DNA of 64,000 bases from Pseudomonas sp. UMAB-08 (GCF_900095225.1 NZ_LT607417.1:169540-233539), one strand, 5' to 3'. Numbered from the stretch's first letter, positions 46,314 to 56,080 are shown. The notes: generated by a model from the letters alone, not told the origin. Numbers and translations: made by a program.

Positions 46314-49300
46314 AAATTCTCGCCATTCGCCTGAAAAACCTCGCTTCCCTCGCCGGTCCGTTCGAGCTGGATTTCACCGCTGAACCGTTGGCCAGTGCTG
46401 GTTTGTTCGCAATCACCGGGCCGACCGGGGCCGGCAAAAGTACCCTGCTCGACGCGCTGTGCCTGGCGTTATTCGGCGCCATCCCACGGCTGAGCAATGT
46501 CGGGCAGTCCAAAGTGCCGGAGATCGACGGCGATATCAGCACCAACGACCCGCGCACCTTGCTGCGGCGTGGCACCGGCAGCGGTTATGCCGAAGTGGAT
46601 TTCATCGGCATCGATAACCGCCGCTACCGCGCCCGCTGGGAAACCAACCGCGCACGGGACAACGCCAGCAAAAAACTCCAGGCCAGCCGCCAGACCCTGA
46701 CCGATCTGGACAGCGAACGGGTGCTGAGCAGCCAGAACAAAACCGAATACAAAGCCATGCTCGAAGCGCGCCTGGGCCTGAACTTCGAACAGTTCACCCG
46801 CGCCGTCATGCTGGCGCAAAGCGAGTTCAGCGCCTTCCTCAAGGCCGATGACAAAGAGCGCAGCGAACTGCTGGAAAAGCTCACTGATACCGCGATCTAC
46901 AGCCAACTGGGCCGCCGCGCCTACAGCAAGAGCAAGGAAGCGGAAAAGGTCCATGAAGATCTGAAAGCACTGGCCACCGGCGTAACACCGCTAACGCCAG
47001 AGGCCCGCGCCGAACTCGACCAGCGTTTCAACGAAGCCCAACAACAGCTGAAGACTCAGCAAGCGCAACTCAAGCAACTTGAGCTTCAGCAGCAATGGCT
47101 CAACGTCCTGCGTCAGTTGCAGGACGAACAGCAAAGCGCTGCCGAACAGGTGCAGCAGGCCCAATTGCAGTGGGACGGCCAGAGCGCCGAACGTCTGAAG
47201 CTGGCCCGGCTGGAACACCTGGCACCACAACGTCACCAGTTCGCCCGTCAGGCCGAACTGAATGCCCAGTTCAACCCGCTGGCGGCGCAGATTCAGCAAC
47301 ATCAACAGCAGCAGATCGAACGTCAGGCACAGCAGGCGCAGCTCGAGAAAACCCAAGTCGATGCCCACGCAGCGTTGCTCAACGCTCAGCAGCAGCAGAC
47401 CGACGCCACGCCGCTGTTGCGTCAAGCCTTCGAAACCCAAAGCACTGTCGCGCGCTTGATCGACGAGCTGAGCCAGGCGGCTGAACTCAAGCAACAGGCC
47501 GAGCAACAATGCGCGCAGGGCCAAAGCGCCCTGCAAGGCCTGCTCGACCAGCAACGTCAGGTGGTCGAGCGGCTGGAACGAATTGCCGGACATCTTGAGC
47601 AGAGCAGCGCATTGGCCCCGCTCAGCGAAGCCTGGAATGCCTACCGCGAACGTCTGAAGCAAGTGATGCAGATCGGCAGCCGCTTGAAACAGGGCCAGAT
47701 CGAGTTGCCACAGCTTGAGCAGCGTGCCGCCAGCGCCAGCCAACACCTCACCGAGCAACGCAACGCCCTGGAGTTGCTGTACAGCGAAGCCGGTGCTGAA
47801 GCGCATGCCGTCAGTGAGCAAATCCAGATCCTTGGCAGCCTGCTGCAAGACAATCGCAAACAGCAGCGCGCCTTCGAAGGCCTTGCGCGTTTATGGACAG
47901 AGCAGCAGGAACTCGACACCCGTTCGCTGGCGCTTGCACAGAAACAGCAGCACGCCCAACAACAGCGCGAGCACCTCAACCGCGAGGGGATTCAGGCCAA
48001 GGATGAACTCAAGGTCGCCGAGCAAACCCTGGCAGTCACCCAGCAACTGCTGGAGCGCCAACGCCTCGCCCGTAGCGCCAGTGTCGAAGAGTTGCGCGAA
48101 CAGTTGCAGGACGACCAGCCGTGCCCGGTGTGTGGCAGTCACGAGCATCCATATCATCAGCCTGAAGCCCTGCTGCAAAGCCTGACCCGGCATGACGAAA
48201 GCGAAGAAGCCAACGCCCTGAAAGCCGTAAATGTCCTGCGGGAAAAGCTGGTCGACCTGCGCGCCAGCGTCAGTGGGTTGATCGCTCAGCAAAAAGAGTT
48301 CCTGCACCAACAGGAACAACTGTCCACACAGCAACACGCCTTGACCCCGAGTCTCGAGGCTCATCCGCTCAGCGCCCGCCTCTTGGAGCAGGACGCGGCC
48401 AAGCGCGACGGTTGGTTGAGCCAGCAGTTAAGTCAGCTGTCTCAAAACATCACCCAGGATGAGCAGCGCCAGAGCGCATTGCTCAAACTGCAACAAGACG
48501 CCGGACGCCTGCAGCAACAACTGCAAAGCGCCACCGAGGCCAGCCAGACCGCCACGCAACACGTGGCCGAACAGCGGCGGCAACTGGCCAGCGACCATGA
48601 GCGCCTGGAAGAAGAACTCGCGGCGTTCACCCCACTGCTGCCCGCCGAGATCCTCAATGGCTTGCGCAACGAAGCCGCAGCGACGGTCATGCAGCTCGAT
48701 CAGCAAGTGACCCAGCGCCTGGACCAGTTGGAGCAGCAACGCGATGAGCTGCTTGAACAGAGTGGACGTCAGCAAAAAATCGAGCAGGAGCAGTTCCAGC
48801 AACACGCCCGCGCCAAGCACCTGGAAGACCTGCAACAACGTTTCGCCGCCCTCACCCAGCAGCAGCACACCAGCCAGCAAACGCTCGCTGAACTGCTGGG
48901 TGGCCAAGCCGGTGAACAACGCAGCGCTGAACGCTGGCAGCAACAACTGGAACACGCCGTCGAGCAAGCGCGTCACGTCGAAAGCACTGCAGGCCAAGCG
49001 TTGCAGGACGTACGCAGCCAACTGATCCAACTCGCCGCCGAACTCAAAGCCAGGCAGGAACGCCTGCAAAGCCTGGAGCAAGAACGCAGCGAGCTGAGCG
49101 CCAGGATTGCCGAATGGCGCAGCCGCCATAGCGAGCTGGATGACAGTGCTCTTGAACAGTTACTGAGCATCGACGATGAACACGTCAGCCAACTGCGCCA
49201 GCGCCTGCAGCACAGTGAAAAAGCCATCGAGCAAGCCAAGGTCCTGCTGCACGAGCGCGAACAGCGTCTGCAAAGCCATCAAGCGCAACACAATGGCAAC

Positions 49301-49966
49301 CTTGACCCCGAGCAACTGGACAGCGCATTGAGCGAGCTGCAAGGTCTGTTCGCCGCCAATGAACACCTCAATGCCGACCTGCGCGCCCAACAAGCCGACG
49401 ATCAACGCCGCCAAGACGCCAATCAGGCGTTGGCGCAACAGATTGCCGACGCCTATGCTCAGTATCAACGCTGGGCGCGTCTGGCCACGCTGATCGGTTC
49501 GGCCGAAGGCGACAAGTTTCGCAAGATCGCTCAGGCCTACAACCTTGACCTGCTGGTTCACCATGCCAACGCGCAACTGCGCCAACTGGTGCGCCGTTAT
49601 CGCCTGAAGCGCGGCGGCAGCATGTTGGGCTTGCTGGTAATGGATACCGAAATGGGCGACGAACTGCGCTCGGTGCATTCGTTGTCCGGCGGCGAGACCT
49701 TCCTTGTGTCGTTGGCCCTGGCCCTGGGCCTAGCCTCAATGGCTTCGAGCACGCTGAAAATCGAATCCCTGTTCATCGACGAAGGCTTCGGCAGCCTCGA
49801 CCCCGAATCCCTGCAACTGGCCATGGATGCCCTCGATGGCCTGCAAGCCCAAGGGCGTAAAGTGGGGGTGATTTCCCATGTGCAGGAAATGCACGAGCGA
49901 ATCCCGGTACAGATTCAGGTGCGGCGCCAGGGCAATGGTTTGAGTACGATTGAGGTCAGCAATTGA
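46310..49966 (+). CDS. sbcC: Exonuclease subunit SbcC
   Basis: A Rad50-type SMC ATPase of 1218 residues. Walker A GPTGAGKST lies at 37-45. Two very long Gln/Leu/Glu-rich coiled coils flank the zinc hook CPVC (C605, C608), through which two Rad50-like heads are tethered. The C-terminal signature LSGGETFLVSLALALG and Walker B LFIDEGFGSLD complete the head. With SbcD it cleaves DNA hairpins at replication forks. The coiled-coil arms are unusually glutamine-rich. Confidence 0.96.
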   Translation: MKILAIRLKNLASLAGPFELDFTAEPLASAGLFAITGPTGAGKSTLLDALCLALFGAIPRLSNVGQSKVPEIDGDISTNDPRTLLRRGTGSGYAEVDFIGIDNRRYRARWETNRARDNASKKLQASRQTLTDLDSERVLSSQNKTEYKAMLEARLGLNFEQFTRAVMLAQSEFSAFLKADDKERSELLEKLTDTAIYSQLGRRAYSKSKEAEKVHEDLKALATGVTPLTPEARAELDQRFNEAQQQLKTQQAQLKQLELQQQWLNVLRQLQDEQQSAAEQVQQAQLQWDGQSAERLKLARLEHLAPQRHQFARQAELNAQFNPLAAQIQQHQQQQIERQAQQAQLEKTQVDAHAALLNAQQQQTDATPLLRQAFETQSTVARLIDELSQAAELKQQAEQQCAQGQSALQGLLDQQRQVVERLERIAGHLEQSSALAPLSEAWNAYRERLKQVMQIGSRLKQGQIELPQLEQRAASASQHLTEQRNALELLYSEAGAEAHAVSEQIQILGSLLQDNRKQQRAFEGLARLWTEQQELDTRSLALAQKQQHAQQQREHLNREGIQAKDELKVAEQTLAVTQQLLERQRLARSASVEELREQLQDDQPCPVCGSHEHPYHQPEALLQSLTRHDESEEANALKAVNVLREKLVDLRASVSGLIAQQKEFLHQQEQLSTQQHALTPSLEAHPLSARLLEQDAAKRDGWLSQQLSQLSQNITQDEQRQSALLKLQQDAGRLQQQLQSATEASQTATQHVAEQRRQLASDHERLEEELAAFTPLLPAEILNGLRNEAAATVMQLDQQVTQRLDQLEQQRDELLEQSGRQQKIEQEQFQQHARAKHLEDLQQRFAALTQQQHTSQQTLAELLGGQAGEQRSAERWQQQLEHAVEQARHVESTAGQALQDVRSQLIQLAAELKARQERLQSLEQERSELSARIAEWRSRHSELDDSALEQLLSIDDEHVSQLRQRLQHSEKAIEQAKVLLHEREQRLQSHQAQHNGNLDPEQLDSALSELQGLFAANEHLNADLRAQQADDQRRQDANQALAQQIADAYAQYQRWARLATLIGSAEGDKFRKIAQAYNLDLLVHHANAQLRQLVRRYRLKRGGSMLGLLVMDTEMGDELRSVHSLSGGETFLVSLALALGLASMASSTLKIESLFIDEGFGSLDPESLQLAMDALDGLQAQGRKVGVISHVQEMHERIPVQIQVRRQGNGLSTIEVSN

Positions 49967-50084
49967 TAAACCGACAGGCAGCCCCCATTTTCTGTGTCAG
50001 ACAGAACTGCCAAGCGGAATTTCTGTACCCTACACACCCACGGCGCGACCCGTTGCGCCACCTCAAATGAGAAGGTAACTACCC

Positions 50085-50597
50085 GTGTCCAATTCAAAAG
50101 TATTTTTCGACATCACTGCCAACGACGAGCCAATGGGTCGCATCGTGATGGAACTTCGCGAAGACGTGGCACCGAAAACCGCTGAGAACTTCCGTGCCCT
50201 GTGCACCGGCGAGAAAGGCGACGGCCTGCACTACAAAGGCTCTTCGTTCCACCGCGTGATTAAAGACTTCATGCTGCAAGGCGGTGACTTCACCAACCAC
50301 AACGGCACCGGCGGCAAGTCGATCTACGGCGAAAAGTTCAAGGACGAGAACTTCACCCTGAAGCACACCGAGCCAGGCGACCTGTCCATGGCCAACGCCG
50401 GCCCGAACACCAACGGCAGCCAGTTCTTCATCACCACCATCGTCACCAGCTGGCTGGATGGCAAGCACGTGGTATTCGGTAAAGTCATCGAAGGCATGGA
50501 CGTCGTGCGAGCCATCGAAGCACTGGGCTCGCAATCAGGCAAAACCAGCAAAAAAGTCGTGATCGCCGACTGCGGTCAACTGACTGCCGAAGCGTAA
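50085..50597 (+). CDS. Peptidyl-prolyl cis-trans isomerase, cyclophilin A-like
   Basis: 170 residues from a GTG at 50085 with GAGAAGG upstream. Cyclophilin motifs [16 protein letters not shown] and NGSQFFIT are present, with the extra loop [14 protein letters not shown] seen in eukaryotic-type cyclophilins and absent from the ppiB product at 5595. No signal peptide, so cytosolic. Followed 9 bp later by the GST-like gene, possibly one transcript. Confidence 0.93.
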   Translation: MSNSKVFFDITANDEPMGRIVMELREDVAPKTAENFRALCTGEKGDGLHYKGSSFHRVIKDFMLQGGDFTNHNGTGGKSIYGEKFKDENFTLKHTEPGDLSMANAGPNTNGSQFFITTIVTSWLDGKHVVFGKVIEGMDVVRAIEALGSQSGKTSKKVVIADCGQLTAEA

Positions 50598-50606
50598 AGA
50601 GACCCG

Positions 50607-51245
50607 TTGTCGAGCGCAGTGAACACCGCGACGCCGATTCTTTACTCTTTCCGGCGCTGCCCCTACGCCATGCGTGCGCGCATGGCGTTGTTTTATGCGG
50701 GCTGCGCACTGGACATTCGCGAAGTCAGCCTCAAAGAAAAGCCGCCGCACATGCTCGCCTGTTCACCCAAAGGCACTGTGCCCGTCCTGATCTGTGAGGG
50801 AGGACGCGTGATCGACGAGAGTCTGGGCATCATGCGCTGGGCACTGGCGCTCAACGACCCCGATGACTGGCTGCTGGCAAACGACCCGCAGGCCCAGAAA
50901 GACATCGGGGCATTGATCGAAGAAAACGATCACGTCTTCAAGCGCCATCTGGACCACTACAAATACGCGGTCCGCCATCCTGAACACTCGCAGGAACACT
51001 ACCGCGACCTGGGTGCGGTGTTTTTGCAAACACTTGAAGAGCGCCTGCAACAACGGACCTTCCTCACCGCTGAGCACGTGACGCTGGCCGACATCGCTCT
51101 GGCGCCCTTTGTGCGGCAATTCTGCTACGTCGACCCCGACTGGTTCTGGCAAAGCCCCTACCCTCGCCTGCGGGCCTGGTTACAGCGCTTTCTCGAGTCG
51201 GCGTTATTCATGAGTGTGATGACCAAGCCCTTACTTGGCCGATAA
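50607..51245 (+). CDS. Glutathione S-transferase-like protein
   Basis: 212 residues: thioredoxin-fold N-terminus with CPYAMRARM (single Cys20-region of the omega/Grx2 type), a cis-Pro in KGTVPVL and a glutathione-binding DES in VIDESLGIM, then an all-helical C-terminal GST domain. The start is a TTG at 50607; a GTG four codons later is possible. Role unknown, probably thiol or peroxide handling. Its 3' end overlaps the convergent zinc-ribbon gene by 15 nt. Confidence 0.88.
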   Translation: MSSAVNTATPILYSFRRCPYAMRARMALFYAGCALDIREVSLKEKPPHMLACSPKGTVPVLICEGGRVIDESLGIMRWALALNDPDDWLLANDPQAQKDIGALIEENDHVFKRHLDHYKYAVRHPEHSQEHYRDLGAVFLQTLEERLQQRTFLTAEHVTLADIALAPFVRQFCYVDPDWFWQSPYPRLRAWLQRFLESALFMSVMTKPLLGR

Positions 51246-51872
51246 ATAACGTTTCATGGTCTTCTGGGTAGTGACCTTTGCCATATAAGAGCACTCAGGG
51301 CACCAATGGCCATTACGTATGATTGCCAGGCTGGTGTGCCAGCCATGCCCTCGTCCGCACAGCCAATGCATTTTTGTGTAGCAGTTCTCGTATTCGGTGG
51401 ACAGGCATTCCCCGCCTCTCGCGCGCGCGGCCTGATGGGCATCGTCGAGGCTTAGCCTGCTCTTTGGGCACCGCTTGCACCAACCACCCTGTCGTATACC
51501 CCCCATACGGGCAAGCCAGCGATGCCCGTTCTGGCATTGCCATTGAAGATTGATTTGGGCATTTACATACTCAGTGGACAGGCATTGCCCTCCTTTCGCC
51601 GCCGCGGCCCGATGCGCGTCATCGAGTGTGAGCGTCTTCGCCTTCAGGTGGCATTTCACACACCAGCTGCCATGCAAGGCGCTCGACCCCAACCTCGTCC
51701 ACTCATGCCCGGCATCGCAACGAAAGCGATAGTGATGCTTTACGCCCAGGTATTCCTGGTCAAGGCAGAGCCCGCCATGGCGTTCAGCCACTTCACGCAA
51801 ACGTGCCAGTCCATTCCCCCCCCTTTTCATGGATAAGTCTGGGTTGAATCGCGCACTCATGGCACCACGCAC
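51231..51872 (-). CDS. Zinc-ribbon repeat protein, downstream fragment (frameshifted)
   Basis: The 3' part of a protein with treble-clef-like repeats. This frame contributes repeats 4-6, each with the form C-x2-GHxW ... WCxxC (FRCDAGHEW..WCVKC, WQCQNGHRW..WCKRC, WLCGRGHGW..WCPEC). The pattern matches the probable zinc-ribbon (DUF4379-type) domain. The fragment's own GTG/ATG starts have no clear ribosome site. It becomes continuous with the upstream fragment if one G is removed from the G8 run at 51816-51823. A pseudogene, a phase-off allele or a sequencing error are all possible. Confidence 0.75.
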   Translation of the reverse strand: MRGAMSARFNPDLSMKRGGNGLARLREVAERHGGLCLDQEYLGVKHHYRFRCDAGHEWTRLGSSALHGSWCVKCHLKAKTLTLDDAHRAAAAKGGQCLSTEYVNAQINLQWQCQNGHRWLARMGGIRQGGWCKRCPKSRLSLDDAHQAARARGGECLSTEYENCYTKMHWLCGRGHGWHTSLAIIRNGHWCPECSYMAKVTTQKTMKRYLSAK

Positions 51873-52422
51873 CGCCCATGATATTGACGCCTAGAGACTC
51901 CCAGACGTGCCCTTGGGCACAGCGAAAACCATACCGTTGACGGGTACTGGTGTAAGCATCAGCCAAACATACCCCGCCGTGCTGCGCCGCGATCTGCTGC
52001 AAACGGGTAAGGCCGTCGGAGAACCCCTTGAGGTTTCTGGCCTTGTCGCGTTTGCAGACGCTGCAATCCGGATGCAAGCTCATGGTCGAAGATTTACGCT
52101 GCCACGTGTGCCCCTGCGAACAACGAAAGTTATGGGGCACGCCATAACCCAGCCACTGCTCATCCAGCCAGGTCACCCCGGCTTCAAGGGCAATGGCGCG
52201 GACCCGCTCAGTAAAGCGATCCTGAATGCACGCATGACAACTCTCTTGGCTTCGGCTCATCCGCCTCGGGGTCTTGAGAAAAACATGCCCTTTAGAACAG
52301 ACAAAACGATGCAGCTCGTTCCAGCCCAGCCACGTACTTTCCAGGCACCCCAACTGCTGTCGGTTAGCGGCGGCACGCAAGGGTTCGGTTTGATCGAGTA
52401 CAGGGTGTTTGGCCGTTGACAT
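51793..52422 (-). CDS. Zinc-ribbon repeat protein, upstream fragment (frameshifted)
   Basis: 209 residues ending EWTGTFA shortly after the G8 tract. It holds repeats 1-3 of six: FVCSKGHVF..CHAC, FRCSQGHTW..CSVC, FRCAQGHVW..WCHEC. Repeats 1 and 2 are the most diverged. Spacing is about 58-65 residues. Joined to the fragment at 51231-51823, the protein would have about 396 residues and twelve cysteine pairs. The family is linked in my memory to DNA-binding and endonuclease proteins, but no nuclease motif is seen here. Weak ribosome site. Confidence 0.75.
   Translation of the reverse strand: MSTAKHPVLDQTEPLRAAANRQQLGCLESTWLGWNELHRFVCSKGHVFLKTPRRMSRSQESCHACIQDRFTERVRAIALEAGVTWLDEQWLGYGVPHNFRCSQGHTWQRKSSTMSLHPDCSVCKRDKARNLKGFSDGLTRLQQIAAQHGGVCLADAYTSTRQRYGFRCAQGHVWESLGVNIMGGAWCHECAIQPRLIHEKGGEWTGTFA
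51816..51823 (-). repeat. Homopolymer G8 tract (C8 on + strand) at the frameshift
   Basis: Eight consecutive G on the coding strand lie exactly where the two zinc-ribbon fragments change frame. Seven G would give one continuous frame (K-G-G-N-G-L). Confidence 0.8.
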
Positions 52423-52559
52423 GGCAGTGTGTCGCCCACAAAAAAGTTCGGAAGAACTGCAAGATGCGGCGACACAGGAGCGGTTTCAATAAGGTGGGCG
52501 CAGGTAGGGAGTTGTCTTGCGAAGTTTAAGGATGGGTCCTACGTACGTTGACGTGGGAG

Positions 52560-52681
52560 TGTCCAGACACTATCAATATCCATATCTTGGCGGGAATCTG
52601 GACAGTCGCGGATGAGTCTTTGCCCATGAAAAACACCCCAGAGATCGGATGGCTGTCCAACTTCTGGGGCGCAGTTCACAC
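52560..52681. mobile_element. Possible IS3-family terminal remnant
   Basis: The minus strand at 52655-52680 reads TGAACTGCGCCCCAGAAG then TTGGACA, very like the terminal inverted repeats of IS150-type IS3 elements. A smaller inverted repeat TGTCCAGA...TCTGGACA (52560-52604) lies 50 bp away. No transposase frame remains. The region also has CCCCAGA...TTCTGGGG, which could simply be a terminator hairpin for the Aer-like gene. Nothing else is seen in the 52423-52736 gap. Confidence 0.4.
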
Positions 52682-52736
52682 GCTGACCGGGCCACTGTGC
52701 TAATTACGTGGAGCCCGGCGCCTTGAGGCAATAGAT

Positions 52737-54311
52737 TTAGTGACGTTTCTCCCAGAACTGCTTAGCCAGTTCGCTCAGTGCCGAGGATAGCCGTGCTACG
52801 GCTGCCGCACTTTCGAAATTGCTCTGTCCTGTCTGGACGTTAACATTAGCCGTATCACGAATATTGTTGATACTGCGGTTGATATCCTCACTAACCTCTC
52901 CCTGCTGCTCAACGGCTGCCGCTATCTGTGCATTCATATCGGTGATCTCGTTCACTCGCAGACCAATGCCGTTGAGCGCAGTGGCGGCGTCCTGCGCATG
53001 ACTGACACTGGAGAGTGCTTGCTGACTGCTCTGTTCCATGACGGTCACGGCGGTGCGTGCCCTTTCCTGCAATGCGCTGATCATGCTTTGAATGTCTGTC
53101 GTTGACTGCTGAGTACGGGACGCAAGGCTGCGCACCTCATCTGCCACCACGGCAAACCCCCGGCCCTGCTCTCCGGCGCGAGCTGCCTCGATGGCGGCAT
53201 TCAGGGCCAGTAAATTGGTCTGATCGGCAATACTGCGAATCACGTCCAATACCTTCGATATTTCGTTGCTTTGGCCTTCAAGCTCATGAATAACGTGCGC
53301 CGCTTGCCGAATCTCATCCTCCAGTTCGGTAATAGACTGACGAGTATGAGCAACCAGGCGTTGTCCCGATGAGGTCTCGCTGTAAGCTTTTCCTGCTGTC
53401 TCGGCAGCATGTTGAGCGTTGGCGGCCACTTCCTGAATGCTCGCAGCCATCTCGTTAACCGCAGTCGCAATTTGGTCTGTCTCGGTGTGTTGCTCGGCAG
53501 TCAATACGTTGCTTGATTCAATCTCACGAAGAAGGCTGTTGGCATGTTCCCCCAGTCGATTGGAGGCATCACCGATACGCCCAATAACAGCCCCTGTTTC
53601 AGCTTCCATCATATGCAGGGCGAACGCTATCTGGCCGAACTCATCGCTACGTCCCGTGTAGAGCAACTGGCTGAGGGGGTTGTCTGCAATGGCTCGAGCC
53701 CTGAGCGCAAGACGATTCAGAGGAGACAAAAGGGTCGCGATCGCAATTGAACTCAAACCACCGCCCAGGAGCGTCGCAAGTAGCGTGCTGAGTGGCATGG
53801 GCACAATAAGATTCGCCCCCGCCATGCAGACAAGAATGCCGCCCCACACCAGCAACGCCAGCTTTAAACCCAGCCCGATCGACCTTTTCCCTGAAAGGGA
53901 TCTTCCTTCTCTCAGCTGCGCGTATAGTTTTTCGGCTGCCTGAACATGCTCAGGTTCTGGTTTGGTTCTTACGGACTGGTATTCGACTGTTGAACCATTT
54001 TTGCTGATGGGCGTGACGAAGGCGCTGACCCAGTAGTGGTCGCCGTTCTTGCAGCGGTTCTTTACCAGCCCCATCCATGAGCGGCCTGCTTTCAACGTGG
54101 CCCACATGTGCGCGAAAGCGGCCGGGGGCATGTCCGGGTGTCTGACGATGCTATGGGGCTGCCCCAGCAGTTCAGCTTCGGTAAAGCCGCTGATCTTGAT
54201 GAAGTCGTGGTTAACGTATGAGATATGGCTTTCAGGATTGGTCGTGGACAGAATATTTGCGTGCAGAGGCAGTTCCAGGTTACGACCTGTTACGGGAAGA
54301 TTTTGGCGCAT
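52737..54311 (-). CDS. aer: Aer-like PAS-domain chemotaxis receptor (energy taxis)
   Basis: 524 residues: an N-terminal PAS domain (about 1-120) with the Aer-type sequence [20 protein letters not shown] and [13 protein letters not shown], which in Aer binds FAD; a hydrophobic anchor of two helices near 150-195; then a methyl-accepting signalling domain with the conserved hairpin tip ([27 protein letters not shown]). No periplasmic sensing domain, as in Aer. It reports redox or oxygen state to CheA/CheW. Monocistronic. Confidence 0.9.
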   Translation of the reverse strand: MRQNLPVTGRNLELPLHANILSTTNPESHISYVNHDFIKISGFTEAELLGQPHSIVRHPDMPPAAFAHMWATLKAGRSWMGLVKNRCKNGDHYWVSAFVTPISKNGSTVEYQSVRTKPEPEHVQAAEKLYAQLREGRSLSGKRSIGLGLKLALLVWGGILVCMAGANLIVPMPLSTLLATLLGGGLSSIAIATLLSPLNRLALRARAIADNPLSQLLYTGRSDEFGQIAFALHMMEAETGAVIGRIGDASNRLGEHANSLLREIESSNVLTAEQHTETDQIATAVNEMAASIQEVAANAQHAAETAGKAYSETSSGQRLVAHTRQSITELEDEIRQAAHVIHELEGQSNEISKVLDVIRSIADQTNLLALNAAIEAARAGEQGRGFAVVADEVRSLASRTQQSTTDIQSMISALQERARTAVTVMEQSSQQALSSVSHAQDAATALNGIGLRVNEITDMNAQIAAAVEQQGEVSEDINRSINNIRDTANVNVQTGQSNFESAAAVARLSSALSELAKQFWEKRH

Positions 54312-54445
54312 AGGTAACTCGGTAAGTGCTGGAGTTATTCTTATATTTCAACCGCCCCGTTCCGTAATGTAATAAATGACGGAACAGCAGTTAACCTTTT
54401 ACCCGTTATCACTCAGCCTTGGACAAGCCGGTAATAGCGACTTTA

Positions 54446-54459
54446 AATTGACGTCAATT
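54446..54459. promoter_or_regulatory. 14-bp palindrome upstream of the Aer-like gene
   Basis: AATTGAC-GTCAATT is a perfect palindrome about 135 bp upstream of the start codon. TAAATTGAC at its left resembles half of a FleQ site (GTCaNTAAAtTGAC). This is suggestive only. Confidence 0.4.
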
Positions 54460-54833
54460 AACAATATCGGTTTTTATATGCCTCTATCAGAGAGCGCATT
54501 GTCCATACGTTTTATTTATTTGCGCGTGCGAATGATGTCATAAACAAACTTCCCCACAACCTCCTTCGGAGTGTATTGCGCATCAAGACACTGCTCATTT
54601 GAGTGCACGCCTGTAAATATATAATTATCGATTCGGAGAAGTTGCATTAAGTCATACTATTCGCGCATCAACATCTGGGGAGCCACACTCTGGACGTATA
54701 ACTACTTTTTACCGCCCCAGTCGGGCAACTATGAATAAACGCAAAAATGTTACCCGTAACCTGACGTTGTTTAACGACATACCTGAGGTTTCAGGAGGTC
54801 AACAGGATAAAGGGGGAAGACGGTTTGAACGGT
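54460..54833. other. AT-rich intergenic region without a supported gene
   Basis: About 370 bp between the Aer-like gene and the patatin gene, notably more AT-rich than the surroundings. A 34-codon open frame beginning MNKRKNV at 54730 has no ribosome site and is not called. No tRNA or clear sRNA seen. Confidence 0.5.
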
Positions 54834-54854
54834 GAAAGCGCCCGCCGGGGCGCT
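54834..54854 (-). terminator. Putative terminator at the patatin gene 3' end
   Basis: AAGCGCCCC-GGC-GGGCGCTT on the minus strand lies directly after the stop codon, with a short T run. Confidence 0.65.
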
Positions 54855-54857
54855 TCC

Positions 54858-56027
54858 TCAAGCCAGCCTTAAAAACCGCTTCAACTGGTCACTCTGCGCC
54901 AGGGCGTCGCGTCGGCCCAGTTCGATCAATTCACTGCAATACCCGGTTTCGAACAGCAGGTAACTCAGCACGCCGGCGCCGCTGGTTTTAGTGGCGCCCG
55001 GGCCGCGCAAGAACATGCGCAAGGCGGCTGGCAACTCGTGCCGATGACGTGCGGCGATTTCATCCAGCGGCTGACTGGGCGCAATCACCAGCACGTCGAC
55101 CGGCGCCAGCCCCAACCTGTGCACAGGCTGTTGCAGAGACAACAAATGACTCAACTCATTGAGCCGTTCCAGCAATTCAATGTCGCTTTCCAGGCTGTCG
55201 ATAAAGGTGCTGTTGAGCATATGCCCACCAATCTGAGCCAGACTCGGCTGCGCGCCCCGTGTTGGCCGGTGCAGCGGACCTTTTACTTCGACACTGCGCG
55301 GATTGCCGCTGACCCCGACCACCAGCACCCGATTCGCGCCAAGGTGCAGCGCCGGGCTGATAGGCGCTGATTGACGTACAGCTCCGTCGCCGAAATATTC
55401 CTGCTCGATCTTGATCGGTGCGAACAGCAAGGGGATCGCTGAGCTGGCCAGTAAATGATCGACCGTCAGTTGCGCCGGCAAGCCGATACGCCGATGACGC
55501 AGCCAGGAGTCGATGGAGTCCTTGCCTTGATAAAAGGTCACCGCTTGTCCCGACTCATAACCAAACGCTGTCACCGCCACGGCACGCAGGTGCCGGGCTT
55601 CGATGGCGTGGTCGATACCGCCAAGGTCCAGACGGGCGTTGAGCAGGTCGCGCAAGGGCGAGCTGTTGAGCAACGCCACGGGGACTCGCGAGCCAATGCC
55701 CATCAGATGGTGGCCGACGAAGCGGCCGGCTTGATGGACCACCCCCGCCCAATCGCTACGCAGCACCTGATGACTGCGAAAGCCCTGCCAGAACTCGGTC
55801 AATTGGTGAACGGCGGCGCAGAAGTGCGAAGCACCGCTGGCCAACTTCACGGCATTGATGGCGCCGGCCGAGGTGCCGACGATCACCGGGAACGGATTTG
55901 GAGCACCGGCAGGCAACAAATCAGCTATCCCGGCCAGTACGCCGACCTGATAAGCCGCCCGTGCACCGCCACCGGAAAGAATCAGCCCGGTGATCGGTTC
56001 TGCGGAAGAGATTTCAGCGGCACTCAT
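54858..56027 (-). CDS. Patatin-like phospholipase
   Basis: 389 residues. The oxyanion loop SGGGAR (about 18-23), the nucleophile motif GTSAG (about 51-55) and the catalytic Asp in DGAVRQ complete the Ser-Asp dyad of patatin lipases. No signal peptide. The preferred lipid is unknown. ATG with AGAAGGGCGG upstream. It lies next to a lipid A acyltransferase gene transcribed the same way, 53 bp apart; in P. aeruginosa a similar pair flanks minC. Confidence 0.9.
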   Translation of the reverse strand: MSAAEISSAEPITGLILSGGGARAAYQVGVLAGIADLLPAGAPNPFPVIVGTSAGAINAVKLASGASHFCAAVHQLTEFWQGFRSHQVLRSDWAGVVHQAGRFVGHHLMGIGSRVPVALLNSSPLRDLLNARLDLGGIDHAIEARHLRAVAVTAFGYESGQAVTFYQGKDSIDSWLRHRRIGLPAQLTVDHLLASSAIPLLFAPIKIEQEYFGDGAVRQSAPISPALHLGANRVLVVGVSGNPRSVEVKGPLHRPTRGAQPSLAQIGGHMLNSTFIDSLESDIELLERLNELSHLLSLQQPVHRLGLAPVDVLVIAPSQPLDEIAARHRHELPAALRMFLRGPGATKTSGAGVLSYLLFETGYCSELIELGRRDALAQSDQLKRFLRLA

Positions 56028-56080
56028 GACCGCCCTTCTATGACGCGTGAACGCATTTTTATTATTCAGCCTGTTTAGTG

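Noticed and set aside
54730-54834. 34-codon open frame starting MNKRKNV
   Set aside because: No ribosome site, no recognisable family, and it is in an AT-rich leader where short frames are expected by chance.
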